Part shown: piece after piece, positions 1 through 9,548 of the stretch | Numbering within the stretch: position 1 is the stretch's first letter | Layout of the letters: each line of letters opens with the position of its first letter | Source of the DNA: Nansenia antarctica | Taxonomy: Eukaryota > Chordata > Actinopteri > Argentiniformes > Microstomatidae | Assembly (NCBI GenBank): GCA_963989245.1 | Contig: OZ022341.1 | Coordinates: 65,408,797 to 65,472,796, forward strand | Direction: 5' to 3' | Length of the DNA stretch: 64,000 nucleotides | Translations under genes and position numbers: made by a program | Notes under the pieces: generated by a model | Database searches by the model: none | What the model was told of the DNA's origin: nothing | Seen by the model: only the letters and a program-made list of their open reading frames with translations

Positions 1-362
1 CGAAGCCAGCGCCCAAGAAGGGCTCCAAGAAAGCCGTCACCAAGACCGCCACCAAAACCGGCAAGAAGCGCAGAAAGTCCAGGAAGGAGAGCTATGCCAT
101 CTACGTGTACAAGGTCCTGAAGCAGGTCCACCCCGACACCGGCATCTCCTCCAAGGCCATGGGAATCATGAACTCCTTCGTCAACGACATCTTCGAGCGC
201 ATCGCCGGCGAGTCCTCTCGCCTAGCCCACTACAACAAGCGTTCTACCATCACCTCCAGGGAGATCCAGACCGCCGTGCGTCTGCTGCTCCCCGGTGAGC
301 TGGCCAAGCACGCCGTGTCCGAGGGCACCAAGGCCGTAACCAAATACACCAGCTCCAAGTAA
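1..362 (+). CDS. Histone H2B, 5'-truncated by window edge
   Basis: Core histone H2B, partner of H2A in the nucleosome. The reading frame starts at base 3 (KPAPKKGSKKAVTK...) and runs to the TAA at 360-362. Compared with the 124-residue H2B genes elsewhere in the window only about five N-terminal residues are missing, outside the window. The basic tail, the histone fold (YAIYVYKVLKQVHPDTG to RIAGESSRLAHYNK) and the C-terminal helix ending KYTSSK are all present. Residue 86 (Met = 1) is Ser here (NKRSTITS), whereas all other full or split copies in the window have Arg. It heads a + strand unit H2B-H1-H2A-H3 and is followed by a canonical stem-loop, so it is probably functional. Confidence 0.96.
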   Translation, partial: KPAPKKGSKKAVTKTATKTGKKRRKSRKESYAIYVYKVLKQVHPDTGISSKAMGIMNSFVNDIFERIAGESSRLAHYNKRSTITSREIQTAVRLLLPGELAKHAVSEGTKAVTKYTSSK

Positions 363-394
363 ACAGATTTTCGTCTGTACTGCTTACCCCAAAA

Positions 395-410
395 GGCTCT
401 TTTAAGAGCC
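395..410 (+). terminator. Histone 3' stem-loop of H2B
   Basis: GGCTCTTTTAAGAGCC: perfect 6-bp stem, 4-base loop, 33 bases after the stop codon and preceded by an A run. This is the SLBP-binding processing signal of replication-dependent histone mRNA. A purine-rich stretch at 423-433 fits the downstream element bound by U7 snRNP. Confidence 0.95.
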
Positions 411-437
411 ACCCACCCTATCAAAAAAGAAAGCAAT

Positions 438-915
438 TCCATAGTGAGATGACCTCGCGTGCTACAAATCAGTCGAATGTATATGCTGTACTAATTGTGT
501 GTATTGTAACAAGTAAGTAACTTTATACAGTATTTATAGAGCACCTTTCCCAGACCAAGGGTCTCAAAGTGCTTTACATAACAAGGAAGAAAACACAAAT
601 AAAACAGTAATACAGGAGTGAAAGCCACAGCAGGTTAAAACAGGCAGAAAGCATACATAACATAACAAGCATGTATAAGGCATATGTATCAATTACTCGA
701 TGTTACACTTTTCAAAGACTCCAGTCCTTGAACGCGCAGGAGGTTTTGCGCGCCTTTTTTGTTCCTCACTTGTTTGTTGCTCACTAGTTTCCTCTATTAA
801 TATAATGGACAGGAGTGACTACACTGCATACATACGCATGGTCAATTTCTCGGGACAGGTGGATTTAAAATAAATAATAAAATATAATAATAGTTTAAAC
901 GGCGTTCACATGTGG
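438..915. repeat. H2B spacer with L2-like LINE 3' remnant (inverted)
   Basis: Spacer without a gene. Bases about 536-600 are the reverse complement of a LINE-like 3' end (AAAGCACTTTGAGACCC followed by TGGTCTGGGAAAGGTGC). The same sequence recurs next to the other H2B genes (about 32.83-32.91, 34.37-34.45, 55.37-55.47 and 56.89-56.99 kb), so this spacer is an inverted copy of the H2B repeat unit. Confidence 0.75.
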
Positions 916-967
916 ATCTACCATCACCTCCAGGGAGAATCAGACCGCCTGCTACTGCTCCACAGCA
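916..967 (+). pseudogene. Degenerate H2B fragment
   Basis: TACCATCACCTCCAGGGAG followed by a close match to the codons for IQTA and then degenerate LLL-like codons corresponds to the H2B segment [15 protein letters not shown]. It directly abuts ACATGTGGAT, exactly as the longer H2B pseudogene at 54942-55059 abuts the same spacer motif in inverse orientation. The two therefore share one ancestral breakpoint. Confidence 0.7.
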
Positions 968-1595
968 GATGAATGTGTGTATCTTAAACGGCGAAGACAA
1001 ATGTAATCTTCTTGCACTTGAATAGCATTAAGGTTGATGCAGGCTCACTAGTCAGCTACCTGGACAGAACCTCAAGAACCAATGATGTGAACGAGTTCGG
1101 TCATGCATGTCTTGTCTATGTCTATTATTGTATTATTGGTGAATATTAATACGATTAATACGAGGCTCAAGGACAGCCAAGCAGCGGCAGAACCATTATA
1201 TTATATTATGTTACATTACAAATGTGATGTAATTTAAACACCCCGGTCCACAAAGACCCACAAACACATGGAGAGAGGAGGCAGGCTGACTACGTCACCA
1301 TCGATAAACAACACATACATAAGCACATTTAATTTATTGAATTTACTTATTACTATTATTATTTATTTATTTACAAACAAAGTTATGATTGCAATTTCAG
1401 CTAGTTACCAACTAGTTTAGTAGCCGAACATATTCATCATAAGGCTGCTGATGTCCTCAACACAATTCTGGTGATAATATCGCAATTGATTCCTCAGAAT
1501 CGACATGCAGCAAGCATAGTCTATCTATGGCTTTCACCTGTCTTGTCTAGATTTAATGGGAGGGACAGGGACACCATCTGAAAAATCACCTATAC
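968..1595. other. Intergenic, nothing recognised
   Basis: AT-rich spacer between the H2B repeat unit and the H1 upstream region. No coding region, RNA gene or clear repeat was recognised. Confidence 0.5.
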
Positions 1596-2155
1596 GGACA
1601 AGCTCTCAGCCCCATCCCCGCGACTGTGTTTCACGACCACCAAAAGAGCTCATATTTATAACACCCCGCACCACATCGGGGGACCCTCAACCTTTGTACT
1701 CCCTTGCCAGACAACCTGGCTACCTGGACAACGAGTGCTGGTCGCAATCATATGCACTTTTATCCACTTTAGGAGACAAATAACACAGGAAAAGCTGTGC
1801 GCACCGCTCCCTCCGACGGTGCAACGGTGGGGTTTTGATCGAGTCACAACAAAACTCACGAGGCCTTCGCGGCTCACATGACTTTATTCTAACCGGAGGC
1901 AAGTCTGCTCGCTGGCCCGTTTGCATTTGGACCTCAACTCGGCACCACGGGTGACTTTTGGCCCGTTATTCGCGAGGAGAAAACACAGGCGCCCAAACAT
2001 TTCGGCAGCTACGACTGCTGAGCAGGGATGGCTGAGTCTGCACGGTTCTCATGCCGCGTTTAAGGACAGCCCCCTGCTCCGGGTTGAGCTTCATTCTCAC
2101 AGAGCAGCTTTGCAGACTAGTTGGTTTACCGGAACGAACGAGACTTTCTACAGAC
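1596..2155 (+). promoter_or_regulatory. H1 upstream region with H1 box and TATA-like motif
   Basis: The block is shared with the upstream regions of the other two H1 genes. The H1 box AAACACA lies at 1981-1987 in a conserved context, and a conserved TTTAAG at 2059-2064 serves as a TATA-like element about 95 bases before the ATG. H1 box plus TATA is the standard arrangement of replication-dependent H1 promoters; the exact start site is inferred. Confidence 0.75.
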
Positions 2156-2788
2156 ATGGCAGAAGTCGCACCAGCAGCAGCCCCCGCGCCGGCCAAGAGC
2201 CCCAAGAAGAAAGCAGCAGCCCGGCCCAAGAAAGCTGGCCCCAGCGTCGCCGAGCTCATCGTGACGGCCGTGTCCGCATCCAAGGAGAGGAGCGGTGTTT
2301 CTCTGGCCGCGCTCAAGAAGGCGCTGTCTGCCGGTGGTTACGACGTGGAGAAGAACAACTCCCGCGTCAAGGTCGCCGTCAAGAGCCTCGTCACCAAGGG
2401 CACTCTGCTCCAGCTCAAGGGCACCGGGGCCTCCGGCTCTTTCAAGCTCAACAAACAGGCTGTCGTGGCGGCCAAGAAGCCGGCGAAGAAAGCCGCCACC
2501 CCGAAACCCAAGAAGGCGTCCGCAAAAAAGCCCGCCGCTGCCAAGAAGTCTCCGAAAAAGGCAAAGAAGCCCGCTGCTGCGGTCAAGAAGTCTCCCAAGA
2601 AGGCAAAGAAGCCCGCGGCAGTCACCAAGAAGGCCACCAAGAGCCCCAAGAAAGTCAAGAAGGCCACACCGGTCAAGAAGGCTCCGGCTAAGAGCCCCAA
2701 AAAGGCCGTCAAGGCAGCCAAGCCCAAGGAAGCCAAACCCAAAACGGTGAAGCCCAAGGCAAAGAAGGCAGCCCCAAAGAAGAAGTAA
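2156..2788 (+). CDS. Linker histone H1 (210 aa)
   Basis: Linker histone that binds the nucleosome dyad and linker DNA. The frame is open further upstream (from 2051), but ATG 2156 is chosen because MAEVAPA matches the start of the other two H1 genes and of vertebrate somatic H1. An Ala/Pro/Lys-rich N-tail is followed by the winged-helix globular domain (GPSVAELIVTAVSASKERSG to GASGSFKLNK, about residues 28-100) and a Lys/Ala/Pro C-tail with several SPKK motifs (CDK-type sites). Its C-tail lacks the regular 15-residue repeats of the H1 genes at 8160 and 45240, so it is a distinct paralogue. Canonical stem-loop downstream. Confidence 0.97.
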   Translation: MAEVAPAAAPAPAKSPKKKAAARPKKAGPSVAELIVTAVSASKERSGVSLAALKKALSAGGYDVEKNNSRVKVAVKSLVTKGTLLQLKGTGASGSFKLNKQAVVAAKKPAKKAATPKPKKASAKKPAAAKKSPKKAKKPAAAVKKSPKKAKKPAAVTKKATKSPKKVKKATPVKKAPAKSPKKAVKAAKPKEAKPKTVKPKAKKAAPKKK

Positions 2789-2830
2789 ACATTCAAAGTG
2801 TTCTTGCCGACACCATTTGTACCACAAAAA

Positions 2831-2846
2831 GGCTCTTTTAAGAGCC
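2831..2846 (+). terminator. Histone stem-loop of H1
   Basis: Perfect GGCTCTTTTAAGAGCC preceded by an A run and followed by ACCC, 42 bases after the H1 stop. Confidence 0.94.
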
Positions 2847-3220
2847 ACCCAGATTTTCGTAAAAACGCATTATCATCCATGACGACAGAAAAAGTCGAGT
2901 GTTTATTTTAGTATTGTACACCAGTGTCAACCACGGACCCACACACACGACAATCATGGTTTTACTTATTGAGTAAATAATGAGCAGTAATGAGAGATTT
3001 GACATCTAGGTCTAGTTTACACTTTGACGCTATAACGTGTCACTCGGTAGATCTGTGTGCGGGAGAGGATGGTGGGGGTATGACAGTGTCCATAAAGTTG
3101 CATATAATATCAACATATACAGTTAGTTCCCCTTTCCGTTACACCAATACGTTATATTTGGACAGAAAGGCGGGATATAACAGAACACTTTTCGCTCAGT
3201 CAGGAGTAACGTACTACAGA

Positions 3221-3418
3221 GGGGGTAGTGGTGGTCTAGTGGATAGTGTGTTGGACTTCCGATCGGAAGGTTGTGAGTTCAAATCCCGCCTGAAACCACA
3301 CCACTACTAGTGTGCCCTTGAGTAAGGCACTTAGCCCTCAGTTACTCCAGGGGGACTGTCCCTGTAATTCGTAATTGTAAGTCGCTTTGGATAAAAGCGT
3401 CTGCTAAATGGCAAAATT
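3221..3418 (+). mobile_element. tRNA-derived SINE
   Basis: A tRNA-like head holds an A box (TGGTCTAGTGGATAGTG) and a B box (GAGTTCAAATCCCGC). It is followed by a body and a tail GTAAGTCGCTTTGGATAAAAG...CTGCTAAATGGC of a kind widespread in fish genomes. A second copy lies in inverse orientation at about 32575-32755. The family was not named with certainty. The open frame across it is fortuitous. Confidence 0.85.
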
Positions 3419-3478
3419 ATTAATTAATTATACAGAGAGCTGGGAACGCACTTCACAATGTACATATTATATACGTAT

Positions 3479-3484
3479 CAATTA

Positions 3485-3522
<38 letters not shown>

Positions 3523-3527
3523 TATGA
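3479..3527. repeat. (TTA)n microsatellite
   Basis: About 15 ATT/TTA units; it may derive from a LINE tail of the kind seen at 3886-3909. Confidence 0.85.
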
Positions 3528-3589
3528 CATGTACTAGTTTTAGTATATTGAATATGTCATGTCATGACGCTGGTTTTCTCTGTGTACCA

Positions 3590-3910
3590 CATGTACAAAA
3601 GAAGAGATTTGGTGAGGCTGCATTCTCATTTTATGCACCCAAATTGTGGAATGCACTGCCAATTTATATTAGGGATGCAACCTCAGCACATTATGTTCAA
3701 GTCAAGACTAAAAACCCATCTTTTTAATATTGCCTTTAAATGACTAAATTATTAAATTAAGATTATAAAAACCCATCCTTTTAATATTGCATTTAAATTA
3801 CAAAATCATTAAATTAAGATTATATACTGATTAAAGCACTTTGAGCTGCAACGTTTGCAGGAAAAGCGCTATACAAATAAAGTTATTATTATTATTATTA
3901 TTATTATTAC
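3590..3910 (+). mobile_element. L2-like LINE, 3' end fragment
   Basis: The translation from about 3600 reads FGEAAFSFYAPKLWNALP, typical of the C-terminal end of ORF2 in L2-type LINEs. It is followed by a 3' UTR with CACTTTGAGCTGCAACGTTT and GCGCTATACAAATAAAG and a (TTA)n tail. Part of the 3' UTR is duplicated (AAAACCCATC...TTTTAATATTGC twice). Heavily 5'-truncated. Confidence 0.8.
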
Positions 3911-3994
3911 GTGGGACGAGTTTGATTTAAACTTCGATTTCTGGCGCGCGAGGGAAACTCACAAAGACAGAAGTGTCACAATCTCTGTCTCTTG

Positions 3995-4053
3995 ATTGGA
4001 TGAGGTGACATCGACCCAGTGGCCAATGAACGCCGTCAAGGCGAGCTATAAGA
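3995..4053 (+). promoter_or_regulatory. H2A promoter (CCAAT boxes and TATA)
   Basis: An inverted CCAAT (ATTGG) at 3995-3999, CCAAT at 4023-4027 and TATAAGA at 4047-4053 lie upstream of the H2A ATG at 4130. The same spacing is found before the other H2A genes. Confidence 0.85.
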
Positions 4054-4129
4054 ACGACGCTACAAGCGGCAGAACTGTTATCTGAAATTATTTTCTTCTT
4101 CTTGTTTGAGATCCCGCTAAACCGTCACC

Positions 4130-4513
4130 ATGTCAGGAAGAGGCAAAACTGGAGGCAAGGCCAGAGCCAAGGCAAAGACCCGCTCTTCTCGCGCTGGGCT
4201 TCAGTTCCCTGTGGGCCGTGTCCACAGGCTCCTACGCAAGGGCAACTATGCCCAGCGTGTGGGCGCTGGCGCACCGGTCTACCTGGCCGCCGTGCTCGAG
4301 TACCTGACTGCTGAGATCCTGGAGTTGGCCGGTAACGCCGCCCGCGACAACAAGAAGACTCGTATCATCCCACGTCACCTGCAGCTGGCCGTCCGTAACG
4401 ACGAGGAGCTGAACAAACTGCTGGGCGGTGTGACCATCGCTCAGGGTGGTGTGCTGCCCAACATCCAGGCAGTGCTGCTCCCCAAGAAGACCGAGAAGCC
4501 CGCCAAAAAGTAA
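4130..4513 (+). CDS. Histone H2A (127 aa)
   Basis: Canonical core histone H2A: N-tail MSGRGKTGGKARAKAKTRSS, histone fold (LQFPVGRVHRLLRKGNYA to NDEELNKLLGGVTIAQGG) and a short C-tail ending TEKPAKK. There is no SQ motif, so it is not H2A.X. Acidic patch residues (EYLTAEILELAG, NDEELN) are intact. It differs from the other three H2A copies in having Gln rather than His at L1-loop position 41 (counting without Met), Thr in NKKTRIIP, and a C-terminus one residue shorter. The ATG sits in CACCATG about 80 bases after the TATA box. Third gene of the + unit H2B-H1-H2A-H3. Confidence 0.98.
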   Translation: MSGRGKTGGKARAKAKTRSSRAGLQFPVGRVHRLLRKGNYAQRVGAGAPVYLAAVLEYLTAEILELAGNAARDNKKTRIIPRHLQLAVRNDEELNKLLGGVTIAQGGVLPNIQAVLLPKKTEKPAKK

Positions 4514-4536
4514 ACTGCTTCACCTCCAACCCCAAA

Positions 4537-4552
4537 GGCTCTTTTAAGAGCC
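4537..4552 (+). terminator. Histone stem-loop of H2A
   Basis: Perfect GGCTCTTTTAAGAGCC, 23 bases after the stop; followed by the purine-rich stretch AAAAGAGCAA at about 4567-4576. Confidence 0.95.
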
Positions 4553-4854
4553 AACCACTTCTCTCTTTAAAAGAGCAATGCATCACTCCATCCTCTGTTT
4601 GTCTGCGCTATGAGTGTCTCATGTTGTGAAAAATACTAATTCCGATTTCATGTACGAGGCAGATCACGCATTCATAAATATTACACTGGGTTAAGCAGCA
4701 GAAAAGATCCTCGTGATTTCACCGCTTCAGCATTCAAAATAACATTCAGTCCTTCATAAGGTTTTAAACATCACCCCTTCCTTGTGTAGTGAACCTCGTT
4801 CTTCCATAATACAGTTTACGTTTGTTTGGTTCATCATTTGTATGAAGTGGTTGT

Positions 4855-4972
4855 GGACAACTAGTGATGAAACTTTAGATTAAGAATAGAGGACAACAAT
4901 GATGAAGTTATAGATGAAGGATAGAGGACAACTAGTGATGAAATGTTAGATTAAGAATAGAGGACAACAATG
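4855..4972 (+). repeat. 71-bp tandem duplication in H2A-H3 spacer
   Basis: GGACAACTAGTGATGAAA begins at 4855 and again at 4926, giving a 71-base period present about 1.7 times. The rest of 4577-5300 shows no gene. Confidence 0.8.
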
Positions 4973-5304
4973 TGCAAACAGCAGCGAGATTAAAGGACGT
5001 CCAATGGAACACAACCACCGTAAAGACGAAATAAGTGTCTGCACCACGCTGATCTCTGTACATAATGTTAACACTGTTCTTGTTCATTTGTATTCATATA
5101 ATCGTACATTACATTACTTTTTTTGTATCTTAACACTTGCTTTAGTTTTTAAAAAGAACAATTTAAACGATAGATTATCAATGACAAAATATTTCGGAAT
5201 GACATCTCTTTGAAGACAACTGTTTGGGGGAGGGGCCAAACAAAGGAAGCGCGCGGCAGGCTATAAGTGTTTGAATTTGTGGCGGCAATGGCGTGGACGG
5301 TGCT

Positions 5305-5400
5305 CGTGTCCAATGGCAGCCGGAGAAGGAGGCAACAACGAGCCAATGAGCGCGTCTATAGTCGCCAACCAATCGGGGCACGACTAGGGGTTTATAAATG
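5305..5400 (+). promoter_or_regulatory. H3 promoter (three CCAAT boxes and TATA)
   Basis: CCAAT motifs lie at about 5310, at 5343-5347 and at 5369-5373, and the TATA box TTTATAAA at 5391-5398, about 58 bases before the ATG. The same arrangement is mirrored upstream of the H3 at 16249-16659. Confidence 0.88.
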
Positions 5401-5437
5401 TACAACGTTCTGTTAAGACTGGTTATACTCCAACTGA

Positions 5438-5866
<429 letters not shown>

Positions 5867-5898
5867 GATGACCACCCTGATCTGAGTAAAACCCCAAA

Positions 5899-5914
5899 GG
5901 CTCTTTTAAGAGCC
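5899..5914 (+). terminator. Histone stem-loop of H3
   Basis: Perfect GGCTCTTTTAAGAGCC, 32 bases after the stop. Confidence 0.95.
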
Positions 5915-6260
5915 ACCTCAATATCTCCCCGAGAGGCGAGTTTTTCCATTTACCACCCGTCCACTCCATGAATCTGCATTATAGGTCGTCTCTCCGACTG
6001 TTGAACCTACCTATTCTAATTATAGAGGGGGTAAAATACTTATTTTCTCCACTGTATATACCAGGGAGTAGACAGCATACCAGTGAATAATAATAACCTG
6101 TATTTGTTGAGCACTTTCCCTGCAAATGTTGTAAAACATGCAGTGAAATGAAATGGGACTAGACATGCAACACTGAACACTGTGCCAGAAAAGAAAGAGA
6201 CAATAGTAACAATAAAAGACAGAGGACATAAGCAAGGGACATAAAGTGCTGTGCAAGTAG
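5915..6260 (+). repeat. H3 downstream flank, inverted copy of 15.32-16.20 kb
   Basis: Reading the reverse complement, this stretch matches 16200 down to 15983 and then 15429 down to about 15318. The 553 bases 15430-15982 have no counterpart here. It includes two LINE 3' tails in reverse orientation. No gene. Confidence 0.85.
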
Positions 6261-6374
6261 CAACACTATCCTGCGCTATAAAAAGAACATTTTAAAAAGG
6301 CAGTAGCCTAGCGTAGTACAAGGGAACCAATTGTGCTTTAAGAGATAAATATATATATATATGTGCTATTATAT

Positions 6375-6545
6375 AAGTGAACTTGCTAAGTTTATAAAGC
6401 CGGAGCCGTCGTGCTCCGATTGGCCGGCGAATGTAGACGAGCTCATTGGCCCGCGAATATAGACGAGCTCATTGGCCCGTTGTCACCTCCTTCTCAGGCT
6501 GTCATTGGACACGACCTCCGTGCACCCTTCCCGTCATAAATTACA
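6375..6545 (-). promoter_or_regulatory. Orphan H3 promoter without an H3 gene
   Basis: Nearly identical to the H3 promoter at 28911-29080: TATA (TTTATAAA) at 6391-6398 and inverted CCAAT boxes at 6419-6423 and in two GAGCTCATTGGCCCG repeats further up. Homology stops at 6375, where the transcript would begin; beyond it lies an (AT)n run (6348-6363) and no H3 reading frame. Read on the - strand it sits directly after H2A, where H3 belongs in this cluster. Confidence 0.88.
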
Positions 6546-6990
6546 ACTCTAAACCCCTCCTGCTCCCTCCATTGCGCGCTTCCCTTGTCCACCCGCCCCG
6601 CCCATGTGAATTATAATAATAAACATAATATGAAGATTTAAAAACATCAGTGTTATGGGAAAATCCATAATTATTAGTCAACTGGCAGATGATACCACTG
6701 TTGTGATACCACTTTCTTAAGGACAACGACCCCAGCTATAGCTTTTACGCTATTCTCAGATGCATTTGTTTTGTTTATGCTTATAGCCAGCATTCATCAT
6801 GAAGGGAACATTGGTTGGCAACACCACGTGGCCAAATCAAAAGTGTTGTGGGTGCGTTCTCTCAGCCTCACGAAGGTATGGTGACTGTTTAACTTCGTGA
6901 TTGCAGGCTTCAACATGAGGCACACTAGTGTACTCATAGCGGACAAACACCGTTTAGAGATGAAAATACAAATTGCACTTTTTGAGAGAC
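6546..6990. other. H3-H2A spacer shared by three loci
   Basis: No gene. Near-identical to 29080-29520 and, inverted, to 47050-48613 (there interrupted by a transposon). Confidence 0.8.
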
Positions 6991-6998
6991 AAGTGGTT

Positions 6999-7014
6999 GG
7001 CTCTTAAAAGAGCC
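6999..7014 (-). terminator. Histone stem-loop of H2A
   Basis: Perfect stem-loop on the - strand, 40 bases beyond the H2A stop. Confidence 0.95.
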
Positions 7015-7054
7015 TTTGGGGTTAAGTAGTGGGGTGAAAGCCGGAGTAGAACTT

Positions 7055-7441
7055 TTACTTGGCTTTGGCGGGCTTCTCGGTCTTCTTGGGCAGCAGCACT
7101 GCCTGGATGTTGGGCAGCACACCACCCTGAGCGATGGTCACACCGCCCAGCAGTTTGTTCAGCTCCTCGTCGTTACGGACGGCCAGCTGCAGGTGACGTG
7201 GGATGATACGAGACTTCTTGTTGTCGCGGGCGGCGTTACCGGCCAACTCCAGGATCTCAGCAGTCAGGTACTCGAGCACGGCGGCCAGGTAGACCGGTGC
7301 GCCAGCGCCCACACGATGGGCATAGTTCCCTTTGCGCAGGAGCCTGTGGACACGGCCCACTGGGAACTGGAGACCGGCTCGGGAAGAGCGGGTCTTTGCC
7401 TTGGCTCTGGCCTTGCCTCCGGTTTTACCTCTTCCTGACAT
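7055..7441 (-). CDS. Histone H2A (128 aa)
   Basis: Canonical H2A ending TEKPAKAK, without an SQ motif. The protein is identical to those of the H2A genes at 29583-29969 and 46604-46990: His at L1-loop position 41 (NYAHRVGAG) and NKKSRIIP. Acidic-patch residues are intact. The start codon is fixed by MSGRGKTGG and lies about 70 bases from its TATA box. Within its unit it lies between H1 (8160-8816) and the orphan H3 promoter. Confidence 0.98.
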   Translation of the reverse strand: MSGRGKTGGKARAKAKTRSSRAGLQFPVGRVHRLLRKGNYAHRVGAGAPVYLAAVLEYLTAEILELAGNAARDNKKSRIIPRHLQLAVRNDEELNKLLGGVTIAQGGVLPNIQAVLLPKKTEKPAKAK

Positions 7442-7512
7442 CTTGAAAATTAAAGCGGGTTCTGTGCTAGTTATAGAAAAAGCGGATACTAGTTGTTCGC
7501 TTGGAGTGCTGT

Positions 7513-7665
7513 TCTTATAGCTCAGCCTGACCAGCGTTCATTGGCCACTGGGCCGATGACACCTCATCCAATCAGCAACCCGGATACGCGCGCCTCTTCC
7601 CGCCGCCCAGCGATTGGCCGCTGTTTCACTCGGCCTTTGTGAGTTTCCCTCGCGCGCCAGAAACC
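7513..7665 (-). promoter_or_regulatory. H2A promoter
   Basis: On the - strand TATAAGA covers 7513-7519 and CCAAT 7540-7544; further CCAAT-type motifs occur at about 7568 (opposite orientation) and 7613. The region to about 7665 (CTCGCGCGCCAGAAA) is conserved with 46380-46535. Confidence 0.85.
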
Positions 7666-8095
7666 AAAGTTCAAATCAAACCAATAATTTCCTAATAATA
7701 TACTAAATAGCGAAACAATACTCCTTATTGGCATTACAGCGAAAAGTGAAGTGCATTAGGCTATCACAGCTCTCCCCATACGCAATGTAGTAGACCATTT
7801 CTATCCAAATAACGTTATATATAGCAAACTACCGTATGTCGATATTGAAAGGTATTTTGTGGAGTCTAGCATAGACCCCCCCCTCCTCGCTCACGCAGAG
7901 ACCGAGTGAGTTAATATATCGTTTGTTAAAACATGTTTGTGTAAAGTATTAAACCCTCATTAAGGCCATTTCAATATTTAATATAGCTATTATTCTCGTG
8001 TCCATAGGTCAGTGATTGAGACTGGTGTAAATCGGACCTTCTTATTTGAGAAAGTTCCGTTATGTCGACATGGATGAAAATGCACTTTTTATGGA
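7666..8095. other. H2A-H1 spacer, inverted copy of 45.92-46.38 kb
   Basis: No gene seen; conserved with the spacer between H1 and H2A in the 45-47 kb unit. Confidence 0.75.
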
Positions 8096-8104
8096 AAGGT
8101 GGGT

Positions 8105-8120
8105 GGCTCTTAAAAGAACC
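8105..8120 (-). terminator. H1 stem-loop with a G-U pair
   Basis: On the RNA strand GGUUCU-UUUA-AGAGCC: one canonical C-G pair is replaced by U-G. The H1 stem-loop at 45902-45917 has the same change. Confidence 0.9.
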
Positions 8121-8159
8121 TTTTTTTGTGGTGTCAACATGAACACTGTCAACACAAGT

Positions 8160-8816
8160 TTACTTCTTTGGGGCTGCCTTCTTTGCCTTGGCTGCTTTGG
8201 GCTTCGCTACCTTAACGGCCTTTTTGGGGCTCTTGGCCGGGGCTTTCTTGACAGGTGCGGGCTTCTTAACCTTCTTGGGGCTCTTGGCAACCTTCTTAGC
8301 GGCGACGGGCTTCTTTGCAACAGCCTTCTTGGGAGACTTCTTAGCGGCGACAGGCTTCTTTGCAACGGCCTTTTTGGGAGACTTCTTAGCGGCGACAGGC
8401 TTCTTTGCAACGGCCTTTTTGGGAGACTTCTTGGCGGCGGCAGGCTTCTTTGCTACTATCTTCTTGGGTTTTGCGACGGCGGCTTTCTTCACCGTTTTCT
8501 TGACCGCCTCCTTGTTAATCTTGAAAGAGCCGGAGGCACCGGTGCCCTTGGTCTGGACCAGAGTACCCTTGACGACGAGGCTCTTGACGGCGATCTTGAC
8601 GCGGGAGTTGTTCTTCTCCACGTCGTAGCCACCGGCCGACAGCGCCTTCTTGAGCGCGGCCAGGGACACACCGCTCCTCTCCTTGGATGCGGACACGGCC
8701 GTCACGATGAGCTCGGCGACACTGGGGCCAGCTGCTTTCTTGGGCCTGGCTGCTGCCTTCTTCTTAGGTGCCTTGGCCGGAGCGGCAGCGGCGGGGGCTG
8801 GAGCGACTTCTGCCAT
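8160..8816 (-). CDS. Linker histone H1 (218 aa)
   Basis: Start chosen at MAEVAPAPAAAAPAK (8814-8816), although the frame is open to 8852. The globular domain spans GPSVAELIVTAVSASKERSG to GASGSFKINK. The C-tail holds tandem 15-residue units of type KKAVAKKPVAAKKSP: four units including the first, variant one, against three in the otherwise very similar H1 at 45240-45851. The 15-residue length difference is exactly one 45-bp unit. SPKK sites fit cell-cycle phosphorylation. Lies in the - strand unit H1-H2A. Confidence 0.97.
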   Translation of the reverse strand: MAEVAPAPAAAAPAKAPKKKAAARPKKAAGPSVAELIVTAVSASKERSGVSLAALKKALSAGGYDVEKNNSRVKIAVKSLVVKGTLVQTKGTGASGSFKINKEAVKKTVKKAAVAKPKKIVAKKPAAAKKSPKKAVAKKPVAAKKSPKKAVAKKPVAAKKSPKKAVAKKPVAAKKVAKSPKKVKKPAPVKKAPAKSPKKAVKVAKPKAAKAKKAAPKK

Positions 8817-9200
8817 ATCTGTAAAAAGTCTCGTTTGTTCTGGTATACACACTACAAGTGAGTCTAAGCTGCTCTGTGCGAATGAAGCTCAACCCACGGT
8901 AGGGGGTTGTCCTTAAATGCGACATGAGAACCATGTAGACTCAACCATCCCTGCTCGGAAATCTTTGCTGCCGAAATTCTCCGGCGCCTGTGTTTTCTCC
9001 TCGCGAATAACTGGTCAAAAGTCACCGGTGGAGACGAGTTGAGGTCCAAATGCGAACGGGCCAGCGAGCAGACTTGTCTCCGTTCAGAATAAAGTCGTAT
9101 GGGCCGCGAAGCCCTCCTTTATTTTGTAGTAACTTGCTCAAAACCCCAACGTTCGTCCGTCGGAGGGAGCGTTGCGCACAGCTTTTCCCGTGCTATTTGT
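8817..9200 (-). promoter_or_regulatory. H1 promoter region
   Basis: The H1 box AAACACA lies at 8989-8995 and the TATA-like TTTAAG at 8912-8917 (- strand); the region is homologous to the upstream sequences of the other two H1 genes up to about 9310. Confidence 0.75.
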
Positions 9201-9432
9201 CTTCTAAAGTGGTTTAAAGTGCATACGATTGCGTCCAGCACTCGTTATCCATATAGCCAGATTGTCTGACGAGGGAGTAAAAAGATTGAGGGTCCCCCAA
9301 TGTTGTGCGGGATGATGTAAATGTGAACTATTTGGGGGGCCGTAAAACACAGCTGCCAGGACGGGGCTGGGAGCTTTCTGGATGGTGTCCCTCTTCTTCT
9401 TCTTATAGAAAACTTCGAGAATTCTTATATAG

Positions 9433-9540
<108 letters not shown>

Positions 9541-9548
9541 GCGAGTTT

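Noticed and set aside
1921..2880. Several frames overlapping the first H1
   Set aside because: Only the MAEVAPA frame has the H1 globular domain; the others are products of Lys/Ala codon bias.
2990..3310. 106-codon frame
   Set aside because: Runs into the tRNA-like head of a SINE and has no homology.
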